Of a stretch of 64,000 nucleotides of DNA, positions 1 through 9,152 are shown piece by piece. The notes under the pieces were generated by a model, which was not told the origin of the DNA, ran no database searches, and saw nothing but the letters and a program-made list of their open reading frames with translations. The translations under genes and the position numbers were made by a program. The stretch comes from Clostridium tyrobutyricum DSM 2637 = ATCC 25755 = JCM 11008 (GTDB lineage: Bacteria > Bacillota > Clostridia > Clostridiales > Clostridiaceae): NCBI RefSeq assembly GCF_000359585.1, contig NZ_APMH01000005.1, forward strand, positions 1 to 64,000, written 5' to 3'. The number at the start of each line of letters is the position of its first letter. Positions within the stretch are counted from its first letter, which is position 1.

Positions 1-1121
1 TAAATTTTCAACAGTTTGTAGGTTTAACTGCAGATGGTTATGCAGGATCTCAAACATGGGCATCACTTTTAGTTAGTACAGGCGATCCAAACAGAAAAGG
101 TACGGCATGCGACTGTTCTACAACTATAACAGCTGAAAAAGCAGCTACATTAAAAGCCAATGGATATGAAATAGTTGGAAGATATCTTACGGGAATATAT
201 GCAATGACACATGATGAATTAGAAACTATATTTGCCAATAACCTCAAAGTTGTTCCAATATTTGAAGTTGGAGGATATAATTTGATTTACTTTACTTCAT
301 CACAGGGAGTATCAGATGCAAATTCTGCAATAGCTGCGGCCAATAATCTAGGATTTCCTGATGGTACAATAATATATTTTACAGTTGATTTCGATGCTCT
401 AGATATAAATGTGACGAATGCTATAATCCCTTATTTTAAGGCAATTAAGAATACATTTACTGAGTTAGGTTCAAAGTATAATATAGGTATATATGCACCT
501 AGAAATGTTTGCAGCAGAATTGCTAATGCCGGATATTCATGCAGTAGTTTTGTATGTGATATGTCTTCAGGATTTAGTGGAAATTTAGGATATACTCTAC
601 CGCAAGACTGGGCATTTGATCAAATTCATACTATTTCACTTGGAAGTGGATCCGGATATATAGAAATTGATAATGATATTTCTTCCGGTAAAAATAATGG
701 TTGGAAAATACGTGATATAACTCAAGAACTAAAAAATTTGATGATAAGATATCAGTATATATATGAATCAGATTGGTCTAGTGCTTCAACAATAGTAAAG
801 TTAGCAGAATTTTATGAAATTGTTCGTAATAATGGACTTTTAGATCTAAAAAATCAAGGTTGGGATGATAAGTTTTATTATTTTGATAAAGAGGCAATTA
901 GAGGAGATGCTCCTGGAAATATATTATATGGATACTTAGGAAAAGTATATGGATTTAGTGATGAATTGTTATGTAGAGCTGCAGGATATGCACAAGTTAA
1001 AGCGGGTACTAGCAATCCAAATTGGGGAACTTACACTGGTAATCCACCATATGGAGATGATCCAAAAGACCAAGAAAATATAAAGCTTGGAATATCTTAT
1101 TATGAAAAGCTTAATAATTAG
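1..1121 (+). CDS. Peptidoglycan-binding / DUF1906 / Ntox44-like protein (5' truncated by window)
   Basis: The open frame runs in from the window edge, so the start is missing; 372 residues are visible. The first ~25 residues (FQQFVGLTADGYAGSQTW) look like the end of a peptidoglycan-binding domain 1 repeat. Next comes a DUF1906 (Rv2525c-like, GH25-related TIM barrel) domain, starting near GTACDCSTT and including YFTVDFDA and a late EIDND. The last ~115 residues (GWDDKFYYFDKEAIRGDAPGN, then GDDPKDQENIKLGISYY) resemble the polymorphic toxin type 44 (Ntox44) domain. Seen: domain order and motifs. Known: DUF1906 proteins are often linked to cell-wall hydrolysis, and Ntox44 occurs at the C-terminus of secreted toxins. 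Inferred: a secreted cell-wall-acting or toxin-tipped protein. A secretion signal, if any, lies upstream. It is followed by a strong terminator. Confidence 0.75.
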   Translation, partial: NFQQFVGLTADGYAGSQTWASLLVSTGDPNRKGTACDCSTTITAEKAATLKANGYEIVGRYLTGIYAMTHDELETIFANNLKVVPIFEVGGYNLIYFTSSQGVSDANSAIAAANNLGFPDGTIIYFTVDFDALDINVTNAIIPYFKAIKNTFTELGSKYNIGIYAPRNVCSRIANAGYSCSSFVCDMSSGFSGNLGYTLPQDWAFDQIHTISLGSGSGYIEIDNDISSGKNNGWKIRDITQELKNLMIRYQYIYESDWSSASTIVKLAEFYEIVRNNGLLDLKNQGWDDKFYYFDKEAIRGDAPGNILYGYLGKVYGFSDELLCRAAGYAQVKAGTSNPNWGTYTGNPPYGDDPKDQENIKLGISYYEKLNN

Positions 1122-1157
1122 TATAAACTAATTGTATCATTATAGTATAAAAAGTCG

Positions 1158-1194
1158 AGATAATAGAAGTATTCTTAATATACTTCTATTATCT
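1158..1194. terminator. Bidirectional terminator hairpin
   Basis: A 15-bp perfect inverted repeat (1158-1172 with 1180-1194) separated by a 7-nt loop lies between two convergent genes. The + strand continues with a short T-rich stretch, so it can end the DUF1906 transcript and probably the opposite one. Confidence 0.7.
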
Positions 1195-1216
1195 TGATTT
1201 ACAATATATAATACTA

Positions 1217-1648
1217 TTAATCATTATTTTTAAGGGCATTTTTCGTTTGGTGTATGGACACAGCAACTACACTAGATATTATTACAATTACATATTGGAA
1301 TAAACCAACAAATAATTCTATAGATATTCCTAAAATACCAAATCCATAATCATTTGAATTATTATGCGAATAAAATAACAATATTTTAGATGAAAATAAA
1401 TACCAGTAAATTACATAGGATATAGCAATTAAAATGACATTAATTAAATTTCTGTTTAAAAATAAAATATTTATTATTATGCAAAATAGTATAAATAAAA
1501 TAAAGCTAAAAATCAATGCTATAGAATTAGTTAATAAATTTGTATGAGATAATAGTAAGTTTATATGAAATCTAGAAATAATGGCGAAAATTATGCTTAA
1601 TAATTGACTTTTTAACAATATTTTTAATACTTTTAACGATATAGTCAT
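1217..1648 (-). CDS. Small multi-pass membrane protein, unknown function
   Basis: A 143-residue hydrophobic protein with about four predicted membrane segments (around residues 10-30, 40-65, 70-90 and 110-135) and a short charged tail. I chose the ATG at 1648 because AAAGGAG sits just upstream; the longer TTG reading overlaps that ribosome site. I do not recognise a family. It is convergent with the Ntox44-like protein and shares its terminator, and it sits just before minC but on the opposite strand. An immunity role toward the neighbouring toxin-like domain is possible but unsupported, because such genes normally follow the toxin on the same strand. Confidence 0.55.
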   Translation of the reverse strand: MTISLKVLKILLKSQLLSIIFAIISRFHINLLLSHTNLLTNSIALIFSFILFILFCIIINILFLNRNLINVILIAISYVIYWYLFSSKILLFYSHNNSNDYGFGILGISIELFVGLFQYVIVIISSVVAVSIHQTKNALKNND

Positions 1649-1850
1649 AGTGGGCTCCTTTATATGCAATTACTTTTTCTAGAAATAAAACAGTTAAATA
1701 TACTGAATAAACATAACATTACTTCTATTTTATACCATAAATTAAATTGTTTGCAAGTTCTATTATTTCTCAAAATAAAATCATAAATTAGCAGGATTTA
1801 CAGTAATGGTGTTGAATAATATAATAGGTGTGTTATGGAGGTCTACTGAC

Positions 1851-2492
1851 ATGTTCGATAATAATGATAATAATATAGTAATTAAAGGAAACAGAGATGG
1901 AATAAACATAATTATAAATATGAATAAGTTTAGAGATTTTGATGATATGGTTGAAACTTTAAATAGGAGGCTTTCACCGGGAAAAACTTTTTATAAAGGA
2001 TGCACCCTTAAAATAATTACTGATTTTAAATACATAACAGATAGGCAATATAGAAAGCTTAAAGATATTTTATTCGAAGAATTTTTGATAAAGGACTGTA
2101 TATTTGAAGATAGAGAGGAAAAATCCAGCAAGATATTTTCAGGGATTTATGAAGGGCGGACTAAATTTGTACGAAGGACAGTTAGAAGTGGACAGGTTAT
2201 AAATTATTCTGGTAATATAGTTGTAATTGGTGATGTGAATTCTGGATCTGAAATATATGCTGGAGGCAATATAATTGTGTTTGGTGCACTCAGGGGTTTT
2301 GCCCATGCTGGATTCAGCGGCAACTCCAAGGCAATAGTTGCTTCATTTTATCTTGAACCAGAAATGCTTCAAATTGCAAACATGGTAACTAGGTCACCAG
2401 AAGACAGTATAAAGCCAAGATATCCTGAAGTAGCACGAATTAGAGGTAATACAATAATTGTTGAGCCTTATTTACCTAACAAATTTATATAA
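1851..2492 (+). CDS. minC: Septum site-determining protein MinC
   Basis: MinC inhibits FtsZ polymerisation away from midcell and is recruited to the membrane by MinD. The 213-residue product has an N-terminal MinC_N-like half and a C-terminal beta-helix with the typical repeats ([21 protein letters not shown], then [10 protein letters not shown]). The start at 1851 follows GGAGG with 9-nt spacing; a longer reading from 1806 would place the ribosome site inside the gene. It is the first gene of minC-minD-minE, with a 13-nt gap to minD. The length is normal for Firmicutes MinC. Confidence 0.95.
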   Translation: MFDNNDNNIVIKGNRDGINIIINMNKFRDFDDMVETLNRRLSPGKTFYKGCTLKIITDFKYITDRQYRKLKDILFEEFLIKDCIFEDREEKSSKIFSGIYEGRTKFVRRTVRSGQVINYSGNIVVIGDVNSGSEIYAGGNIIVFGALRGFAHAGFSGNSKAIVASFYLEPEMLQIANMVTRSPEDSIKPRYPEVARIRGNTIIVEPYLPNKFI

Positions 2493-2505
2493 TGGAGGTT
2501 TTTTT

Positions 2506-3303
2506 ATGGGAGAATCAATTGTAGTCACATCAGGTAAAGGAGGAGTTGGTAAAACTACTACTACAGCTAATATAGGAACGGGATTAGCTGCGCTGGATAA
2601 AAGTGTGGTTTTAGTTGATGGGGACACGGGACTTAGAAATTTAGATGTTCTCATGGGACTGGAAAACAGAATAGTGTTTACACTTATAGACGTAATAGAG
2701 GAAAAATGTAAATTAAAGCAGGCACTTATAAAGGATAAAAGATTCTCCAACTTATATCTTTTGCCTACAGCTCAGACGAGAGATAAAGAGGACGTAAACA
2801 GTGAAGATATGTTTAATCTAATATCTCAGTTAAAGAGAGAATTTGATTATGTTATAATTGACTGCCCTGCAGGAATTGAACAGGGATTTGAAAATGCAAT
2901 TGTAGGAGCTGACAGGGCATTGGTTGTAGTCAATCCTGAAGTTACATCTGTAAGGGATTCAGATAGAGTAATAGGAAAATTGGATTCCAAAGGGCTTGAA
3001 AATCATCAACTTATAGTAAATAGAATAAATTATGAAATGACTAAAAATGGACAAATGCTTGATGTAAATGATATATTGGACAGCCTTGCCATAGAATTAA
3101 TAGGTGTAGTACCTGATGACAGGGAAATAACAGTATCAACAAATAAAGGGGAACCTGTAGTTTTAGATAGTAAATCACTATCCGGACATGCATTTAGAAA
3201 TATAGCAAAGAGGATAACTGGAGAGAATGTACCATTTATGGATTTTAGTGCAGGTCAGCAGGGATTCTTTTCATCTATTAAAAAAATATTTGGTATTAAA
3301 TAG
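2506..3303 (+). CDS. minD: Septum site-determining ATPase MinD
   Basis: Membrane-associated ParA/MinD-type ATPase that positions MinC. The 265-residue protein starts MGESIVVTSGKGGVGKTT, carrying the deviant Walker A motif with the signature lysine. It has the switch motif DGDTGLRNLDVLMG and a Walker B-like VIIDCPAG. It ends in an amphipathic membrane-targeting helix (GFFSSIKKIFGIK). The start at 2506 follows TGGAGG; the longer in-frame reading from 2458 overlaps minC. It is followed after 11 nt by minE, so this Clostridium has the oscillating Min system and not only MinCD. Confidence 0.97.
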   Translation: MGESIVVTSGKGGVGKTTTTANIGTGLAALDKSVVLVDGDTGLRNLDVLMGLENRIVFTLIDVIEEKCKLKQALIKDKRFSNLYLLPTAQTRDKEDVNSEDMFNLISQLKREFDYVIIDCPAGIEQGFENAIVGADRALVVVNPEVTSVRDSDRVIGKLDSKGLENHQLIVNRINYEMTKNGQMLDVNDILDSLAIELIGVVPDDREITVSTNKGEPVVLDSKSLSGHAFRNIAKRITGENVPFMDFSAGQQGFFSSIKKIFGIK

Positions 3304-3314
3304 GAGGTAATTTG

Positions 3315-3584
3315 ATGGACTTATTTAAGATCTTTTCAAAAAAACCTTCTAAAGAGGTGGCAAAGGAAAGATTAAGATTAATACTTATACATGATAGATC
3401 CAATATGTCCCCTGATTTATTGGAAAATATAAAAGAGGATATTCTAAAAGTATTGTCAAAATATATCGAAATTGATTGTGGGGATGTAGAAGTAAAGATG
3501 ACGAGTGCCGAAGAAGATGTAGGAGAAGGATCTCCAGCATTGGTTGCAAGCATACCCATTAAAAAAGTAAAGCACAAAAATTAG
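3315..3584 (+). CDS. minE: Cell division topological specificity factor MinE
   Basis: MinE stimulates MinD ATPase and drives Min oscillation. The product has 89 residues, the usual family size. Its N-terminal MDLFKIFSKKPSKEVAKERLRLIL region combines a membrane-targeting helix with an anti-MinCD segment, followed by a topological-specificity domain (DILKVLSKYIEID, VEVKM). AGGAGG lies at 3303-3308; I prefer the ATG at 3315 over the TTG just before it. It is the last gene of the min cluster and is followed directly by a terminator. Confidence 0.95.
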   Translation: MDLFKIFSKKPSKEVAKERLRLILIHDRSNMSPDLLENIKEDILKVLSKYIEIDCGDVEVKMTSAEEDVGEGSPALVASIPIKKVKHKN

Positions 3585-3612
3585 CTATGTATAAATTTGT
3601 ACATAGCTTTTT
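3583..3612 (+). terminator. Rho-independent terminator after minE
   Basis: AGCTATGTA and TACATAGCT form a 9-bp stem with a short AT loop and are followed by five Ts. The stem starts at the minE stop codon. Confidence 0.85.
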
Positions 3613-3622
3613 CATAACTATA

Positions 3623-3631
3623 TGGTATAAT
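3623..3631 (+). promoter_or_regulatory. Extended -10 promoter of rodA
   Basis: TGGTATAAT is a perfect extended -10 element, ending 28 nt before the rodA start. The -35 position falls in the minE terminator and matches poorly, which fits an extended -10 promoter. Confidence 0.6.
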
Positions 3632-3659
3632 CTAAATAGTTATAGTGGAGGTAGATAGA

Positions 3660-4781
3660 ATGCTTGAAAAATTGGCTATTGACAGAAGGCTTTTAAGAGA
3701 ACTTGACTTTACAATAATTATAACGGTGTTGATTATTGCTGTATTTGGAGTTTTGAATATATATAGTGCTACCCGTATGACATCAGGATTTAGTTATTTG
3801 AAAAGCCAGCTTATATGGATAATAGGTGGAATTATATTGACATATATTATATTGGTTGTTGACTATAAGATAATAGAAAATTATTCTAGTATAATATATT
3901 GGTTTGGAGTATTTTTGCTTGTCCTAAATTGTATCCCTGGTATTAAATCCACGGTTAATGGAGCTGCATCGTGGATAAAATTAGGACCTGTTTCCTTTCA
4001 ACCATCCGAGATTGCCAAAATAGGAATTATTGTAATGTTGGCAAAGCAGCTGGACGATATGGATGGGAATATAAATAACTTTAGAAATTTTTTGAAATTG
4101 ACAATTTATGCACTGATACCTATGGCCCTTATAGTAAAACAGCCTGATTTGGGAATGACCATGGTCTGCTTTTTTACTGTATTTGGCATATATTTTGTGT
4201 CAGGACTTAATTTGAAAAGTATAGGCATAGCTGTTGCAGCTGTTGCAGGAATAGTAACTATAGCATGGAAATCTTCACTTATAGAAAAATATCAGAAGAT
4301 GAGAGTGCTGGCATTGTTTAATCCAGAGAAATATGCAAAAAGTTATTCACTTCAGCTTTTACAATCCCAAATAGGAATAGGATCTGGAGGAATACTTGGA
4401 AAGGGATTTTTAAAGGGAACTCAAATTTCAGGAGGATATGTTCCATTTGCATCTACTGATTTTATATTCTCTGTAGTAGGAGAGGAATGGGGATTTTTGG
4501 GAGCTGGAGTACTTATATTGTTCTATGCCATTGTACTATATAGAATTATAACTATATCACGAGAGTCCAAGGATATATTTGGGTCAGTAGTATGTGTCGG
4601 AATGGTATCTACAATGTTGTTTTCAATACTGCAGAATATAGGAATGACCATAGGGCTGCTTCCTATAACAGGAATTACACTGCCTTTTATGAGTTATGGA
4701 GGAAGTTCTCTTTTAAGTGCATTTATTGGCCTAGCTCTCGTATTAAACATAGGAATGAGAAGAAAAAAGATTAATTTTTAA
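3660..4781 (+). CDS. rodA: Rod shape-determining SEDS glycosyltransferase RodA
   Basis: SEDS-family polytopic membrane protein that polymerises lipid II during cell elongation with a class B PBP. The 373 residues contain about ten membrane segments. Family signatures include [29 protein letters not shown] and the C-terminal [15 protein letters not shown]. FtsW and SpoVE are close paralogues; the position directly after minCDE and the sequence tail favour RodA. The start at 3660 follows GTGGAGG with good spacing; the GTG start at 3645 would consume the ribosome site. It is followed closely by mgsA. Confidence 0.9.
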   Translation: MLEKLAIDRRLLRELDFTIIITVLIIAVFGVLNIYSATRMTSGFSYLKSQLIWIIGGIILTYIILVVDYKIIENYSSIIYWFGVFLLVLNCIPGIKSTVNGAASWIKLGPVSFQPSEIAKIGIIVMLAKQLDDMDGNINNFRNFLKLTIYALIPMALIVKQPDLGMTMVCFFTVFGIYFVSGLNLKSIGIAVAAVAGIVTIAWKSSLIEKYQKMRVLALFNPEKYAKSYSLQLLQSQIGIGSGGILGKGFLKGTQISGGYVPFASTDFIFSVVGEEWGFLGAGVLILFYAIVLYRIITISRESKDIFGSVVCVGMVSTMLFSILQNIGMTIGLLPITGITLPFMSYGGSSLLSAFIGLALVLNIGMRRKKINF

Positions 4782-4798
4782 ATAAAGGGGGAAGATTA

Positions 4799-5179
4799 AT
4801 GAGAATTGCTTTTATAGCACATGATAAAAAGAAAGATGATATAGTAGATTTTGTAAGAAGATACAAGGATGTTTTTAAAGAACATGAATTGTTTGGTACA
4901 GGAACTACTGGAAAGCTTATAAGTGAAATTACAGGTTTAGAAGTACATAGATTCCTTTCAGGACCTTTAGGAGGAGATCAGCAAATAGGAGGAAGAGTTG
5001 CCCAGGGTGATATAGATCTTGTATTTTTCATGAGGGATCCACTTACAGCACAACCTCATGAACCTGATATATCCGCACTGCTTAGAATATGTGATGTGCA
5101 TAGTGTACCTCTGGCTACCAATCTTGCAGCTGCAGAAGTATTTGTAAAAGTCCTTAGAATGCATGTAAGCAATGAATAG
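4799..5179 (+). CDS. mgsA: Methylglyoxal synthase
   Basis: Converts dihydroxyacetone phosphate to methylglyoxal plus phosphate, a bypass that relieves phosphate-limited glycolysis. The 126-residue product has the MGS-like fold motifs: [13 protein letters not shown] at the start, [10 protein letters not shown] (phosphate site), [20 protein letters not shown], and [15 protein letters not shown] with the catalytic Asp region. GGGGGA precedes the ATG. It lies 17 nt after rodA and is probably co-transcribed; a strong hairpin terminator follows. Confidence 0.97.
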   Translation: MRIAFIAHDKKKDDIVDFVRRYKDVFKEHELFGTGTTGKLISEITGLEVHRFLSGPLGGDQQIGGRVAQGDIDLVFFMRDPLTAQPHEPDISALLRICDVHSVPLATNLAAAEVFVKVLRMHVSNE

Positions 5180-5188
5180 TAATTATGT

Positions 5189-5234
5189 AATAAGAGAAAT
5201 CAGTATAAGATTTATGCTGGTTTCTCTTATTTTT
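5189..5234 (+). terminator. Rho-independent terminator after mgsA
   Basis: An 11-bp stem (5189-5199 with 5221-5231) is extended inward by CAGTATA pairing with TATGCTG through one wobble pair, and ends in TTTT. Confidence 0.85.
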
Positions 5235-5312
5235 ATGCTGATGTCTATCATAATTTACAGGTATCTCAAATATATATAGGTTATGTATAATGATATAGAA
5301 GGGTGATAAGTT

Positions 5313-5675
5313 TTGGGATATTACAATTCACAATACGAAGATTATTATAATCAGTTAAAGGGAAAAGCTAAATATATTCCACATTATAATAAAACTACTA
5401 ACAATAGAAATAATAAATTTAATATAGGAAAGTTTATTACAAAGAGGATTATAAGAGATTTAACGGGGGTTTTGATTTTATCTGTTATTGTAGTGGGATG
5501 TAGGCTTATATCAACTCCTGAAACTAAAGCTGTATACAGTTATTCTAAAAAAGTTATAAATGAAACCTATGATTATAATAGTATAAAAGATCGGATAACA
5601 AATATTTCGTTTAAAGATTTAAAAAATACCACTAGAAATATAATCAATAGAGTGCAAATTAATTTGCCGAATTAA
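5313..5675 (+). CDS. SpoIVFA-position protein lacking the M23 domain
   Basis: A 120-residue product starting with TTG after GGGTGAT. It has a basic, Tyr/Asn-rich N-terminus, one membrane segment (LTGVLILSVIVVGCRLI, about residues 50-66) and a short extracytoplasmic tail that ends at NLPN. The place immediately upstream of spoIVFB is where SpoIVFA, an M23-type membrane regulator of the protease, normally sits. No LytM/M23 motif is present, and only 21 nt separate its stop from spoIVFB. Seen: single membrane segment and position. Inferred: a shortened SpoIVFA-like partner that keeps only the anchor. It could also be an unrelated small membrane protein. Confidence 0.6.
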   Translation: MGYYNSQYEDYYNQLKGKAKYIPHYNKTTNNRNNKFNIGKFITKRIIRDLTGVLILSVIVVGCRLISTPETKAVYSYSKKVINETYDYNSIKDRITNISFKDLKNTTRNIINRVQINLPN

Positions 5676-5696
5676 AATGTCTGTGAGATAGATTTT

Positions 5697-6545
5697 TTGA
5701 TAAAAATAAGCAGATATTTTATTCCATATGTAGTATTTTTAATTATCATAGGCTATAGAGAACAAATTCTTTATACATTTATAGTAGTTTTTTGTCATGA
5801 GTTAATACACTATATATTTGCAAGACATTATAATATTTCTGGATTCGATATAGAATTTATAGCAGTTGGAACAGTTATAAAACTAAAGGATTTAGACGAG
5901 GCTACCCCAAAAGAAGATATTGCAATTTCATCCTGTGCACCTCTGGCAAATTTGGCTTTTTCACTAATATTTTATACTATTTATGCAAAGTCAGGTATGC
6001 ATATATTTTATACATTTTGCTATATAAATTTGGCTATAGGAATATTTAATTTAATACCTGCTTTTCCTCTGGATGGAGGTAGAATATTTAGAAGTATTCT
6101 AAATCTTAAAACCAATTATAGAAAAGCCAATAAAATTATGATTAGGGTGAGCATTATTATAGGTGTTATATTAATGCTTATTTATGTAATAAGTTTTTTA
6201 AAGAAGGATAGCGTATTTAATGTAGGAATCATAGGGTTGTTCATAGTCATGTCCTCTCTTAAAGAAAATGAAAGGATAGCATATATAATTATGGGAGATA
6301 TATTTAAGAAAAAATATAAATTTATAAAAAGAGGGTATATAGAGAATAGACATTTATCCATACACTACAAGCAGAATTTGTTAACGGCTATGGGTATGTT
6401 TGATAAAAATAAATACAATGTATTTATGGTATTAAACGATTCGATGAAGGTTATGGATATAGTATATGAAGAGGAAATAGTTGATGCACTTAAGATATAT
6501 GGTAACATTACTTTAGAGGAATTTTTAAAGAATAATAGTGTTTAA
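5697..6545 (+). CDS. spoIVFB: Stage IV sporulation intramembrane metalloprotease SpoIVFB
   Basis: Site-2-type (M50) protease of the forespore outer membrane that processes pro-sigma-K in the model system. The 282-residue protein has several membrane segments, the zinc motif HELIH (about residues 34-38) and the second metal motif NLIPAFPLDGGR (about residues 119-130). A C-terminal cytosolic part (HLSIHYKQNLLTAMGMF, then VFMVLNDSMKVMDIV) resembles the single CBS-like ATP-sensing domain of the family. The start is a TTG with only a weak ribosome site, so translation may be coupled to the gene before it. Confidence 0.9.
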   Translation: MIKISRYFIPYVVFLIIIGYREQILYTFIVVFCHELIHYIFARHYNISGFDIEFIAVGTVIKLKDLDEATPKEDIAISSCAPLANLAFSLIFYTIYAKSGMHIFYTFCYINLAIGIFNLIPAFPLDGGRIFRSILNLKTNYRKANKIMIRVSIIIGVILMLIYVISFLKKDSVFNVGIIGLFIVMSSLKENERIAYIIMGDIFKKKYKFIKRGYIENRHLSIHYKQNLLTAMGMFDKNKYNVFMVLNDSMKVMDIVYEEEIVDALKIYGNITLEEFLKNNSV

Positions 6546-6599
6546 AAAAGATTATTCTTATGTTAGAATATAGAAATGTACTTAAGAGGAGGATTTTTA

Positions 6600-8459
6600 A
6601 TGAACAGAATTTCTGATGATATATTATTTAGAGTAGAGAAGCCTGCAAGATATATTGGTGGGGAACTGAACTCCTTTATAAAAGATAAAAATAATGTAGA
6701 TGTAAGATTTGCATTTTGTTTTCCAGATGTGTATGAAGTAGGAATGTCTCATCTCGGAATGAAAATACTTTATTACATTTTAAATAAGAGAGAAGATACG
6801 TATTGTGAAAGAGTCTTTACACCTTGGCCTGACCTTGAAAATTTAATGCGGGAAAAGGAAATATTATTGTATGCTCTTGAAAGCAAAGATCCCATTAAGG
6901 ACTTCGATTTTATAGGATTCACACTTCAATATGAAATGAGTTATACAAACATATTAAATATGCTTGATTTGGCAGGGGTGCCTATAAGAGCTTCTGAAAG
7001 AAGTGAGGATGATCCTTTAGTAATATGTGGAGGACCATGTGCATATAATCCTGAGCCGCTGTATGACATAGTAGATTTGTTCTCTATTGGCGAAGGAGAA
7101 GAACAGCTTCAGGAAATAATAGAAGTTTATAAAGAATACAAGGGAAATAAAAAGAAATTTTTAAGAGAGGCATCTCATATAGAGGGAGTATATGTTCCAT
7201 CACTTTATACTGTGGATTACAATAATGATGGTACAATACAAAAATTTAGTCCTATATATGCAGATGTCCCTTCTAAAGTAAAAAAGACAATAATAAAGGA
7301 TTTAAACAAAGTTGATTATCCTGATAAACTTATAGTACCATATACTGATATAGTTCATGACAGGGTAATGCTTGAAACGTTTAGAGGATGTACGAGAGGT
7401 TGTAGATTTTGTCAGGCAGGTATAATATATAGACCGGTTAGAGAAAAAACAACTGATAAACTCTTGGAGCAGGCAGATAGTATTATAGAAAATACAGGCT
7501 ATTCAGAAGTTTCTCTCACATCATTGAGTATATGTGATTACTCTGATTTAAAAAATCTGGTTCACTCATTTATGCTGAAATATGAAAGTGATAAAATTGG
7601 GCTATCACTACCATCTCTTAGAGTAGACTCTTTTTCTGTAGGTCTTATAAATGAAATACAGAAAGTAAGAAAAACAGGGCTGACTTTTGCACCAGAAGCA
7701 GGAAGTCAGAGAATGCGTGATGTCATAAATAAGGGAGTTACTGAAAAGAATCTTATGGACTCAGTAAAAAATGCATTTGAATCAGGGTGGTCAACTATAA
7801 AATTATACTTTATGATAGGTCTTCCATATGAGACTTTAGATGATATAATTGGAATTTCCGATTTAGCAGAAAAAGTTGTAGATCAGTATTTCTCAGTACC
7901 AAAGGAAAAGAGAAAAAAAGGATTAAAAGTAACTGTAAGTACGTCCATATTTGTTCCAAAGCCATTTACGTCTTTTCAGTGGTCGCCACAAATAAAAATG
8001 GAAGATATTAGAGAGAAAATACAGGTACTTAGAAAATCCATTAAAAGAAAGCAGATAACCTATAACTGGCATGAAAGTCCTGTAAGTTATTTAGAGGCCG
8101 TATTTGCAAGGGGAGATAGAAGACTTTGTGATGTATTGGTGGAAGCTTTTAAAATGGGTGCCAAGTTGGATGGATGGTCAGAATATTTCAATTTTGATAT
8201 ATGGACTTCAGCATTTGAAAAATGTGAAGTCAATGGTGATTTCTATGCCTATAGACAGAGAGACTATGATGAAATTTTACCCTGGGATTTTATAGATGTA
8301 GGAGTAAATAAAGAATATTTAATAAGAGAAAATGAAAGAGCTAAATTATCTCAAGTAACTCCAGATTGCAGATTGGGATGCGAAAATTGTGGAGTAAATA
8401 TCAATTTGGATGGGGAGTGTTTTAATGGTTCGGTATTTAATAAAATTCAGCAAGGATAG
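6600..8459 (+). CDS. TIGR03960 family B12-binding radical SAM protein
   Basis: A 619-residue member of the TIGR03960 family. The N-terminal half has a B12-binding-like fold (FAFCFPDVYEVGMSHLGMKIL, ICGGPCAYNPEPLYDIVDLF). The radical SAM core carries the CxxxCxxC cluster motif in FRGCTRGCRFCQAG (about residues 263-276). A Cys-rich tail, CRLGCENCGVN, may bind a further cluster. The substrate is unknown. The family is almost always followed by a DUF2344 gene and RNase G, as here, which suggests an RNA-related role. The start at 6600 follows AGAGGAGG; the longer reading swallows the ribosome site. Confidence 0.9.
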   Translation: MNRISDDILFRVEKPARYIGGELNSFIKDKNNVDVRFAFCFPDVYEVGMSHLGMKILYYILNKREDTYCERVFTPWPDLENLMREKEILLYALESKDPIKDFDFIGFTLQYEMSYTNILNMLDLAGVPIRASERSEDDPLVICGGPCAYNPEPLYDIVDLFSIGEGEEQLQEIIEVYKEYKGNKKKFLREASHIEGVYVPSLYTVDYNNDGTIQKFSPIYADVPSKVKKTIIKDLNKVDYPDKLIVPYTDIVHDRVMLETFRGCTRGCRFCQAGIIYRPVREKTTDKLLEQADSIIENTGYSEVSLTSLSICDYSDLKNLVHSFMLKYESDKIGLSLPSLRVDSFSVGLINEIQKVRKTGLTFAPEAGSQRMRDVINKGVTEKNLMDSVKNAFESGWSTIKLYFMIGLPYETLDDIIGISDLAEKVVDQYFSVPKEKRKKGLKVTVSTSIFVPKPFTSFQWSPQIKMEDIREKIQVLRKSIKRKQITYNWHESPVSYLEAVFARGDRRLCDVLVEAFKMGAKLDGWSEYFNFDIWTSAFEKCEVNGDFYAYRQRDYDEILPWDFIDVGVNKEYLIRENERAKLSQVTPDCRLGCENCGVNINLDGECFNGSVFNKIQQG

Positions 8460-9135
8460 CAGTATAAAATTTATTGGCCATTTGGATCTTATGAGAACAA
8501 TACAGAGAATGATGAGAAGATCAAAACTTCCAGTGGAGTATTCCAAGGGTTTTAATCCACACATAAATATGTCAATTGCTCAGCCGCTTTCAGTAGGTGT
8601 ATATTCTTGTGGAGATTATATGGATGTTTGCTTTGAAAAGGAAGTTTGTGAAAATTATATAAAAGAAAAATTAAATGAAAGTGCACCTGCAGGAGTAAAG
8701 ATATTTAAGGCAAATAAAATAAATGATATTCCAAATAAGAAAACATTTAAATCAATGGCTGAAGTTTATGCTGCAAAGTATATTATAAAAATAAAGTATT
8801 CAAATTCTTCAAATGTTTTATCAAATATGGAGGAATTATTAAAAGAAGATCAGTGGAATACATTAAAAAAGAGCAAGCGAGGAAAAGTAGAATCAAATAT
8901 AAAAAAATTTATAAAGAGCATAAATTATAAATTAAAAGATAATGTACTTGTAATAGATACAATAATAAGTTGTGGAAGCAGGGAAAACCTGTCTGCAGAA
9001 CTTTTGGGACAATATATTCAAGAGAGAACAGAAGGATCTGATAAAGATGCTTTTATAGATATAATGCGAGAAGAAATGTATGGAAAGCTTGATAATAAAT
9101 TAATTACACTTGATAAACTAGTGAACGTCAACTGA
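8425..9135 (+). CDS. TIGR03936 / DUF2344 family protein
   Basis: A 236-residue DUF2344 protein. The start region MVRYLIKFSKDSSIKFIGHLDLMR and LPVEYSKGFNPH(I)NMSIAQPL are family signatures. It overlaps the preceding radical SAM gene by 35 nt, and the ATG at 8425 follows GGGGAG. Known: in some genomes this domain is fused to the TIGR03960 enzyme, which implies they act together. The biochemical role has not been settled. It lies 17 nt before rng. Confidence 0.9.
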   Translation: MVRYLIKFSKDSSIKFIGHLDLMRTIQRMMRRSKLPVEYSKGFNPHINMSIAQPLSVGVYSCGDYMDVCFEKEVCENYIKEKLNESAPAGVKIFKANKINDIPNKKTFKSMAEVYAAKYIIKIKYSNSSNVLSNMEELLKEDQWNTLKKSKRGKVESNIKKFIKSINYKLKDNVLVIDTIISCGSRENLSAELLGQYIQERTEGSDKDAFIDIMREEMYGKLDNKLITLDKLVNVN

Positions 9136-9152
9136 ATAGAAGGTGTGAAATT

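Noticed and set aside
1806-1850. Longer N-terminus for minC
   Set aside because: The GGAGG ribosome site lies inside this extension, in front of the ATG at 1851.
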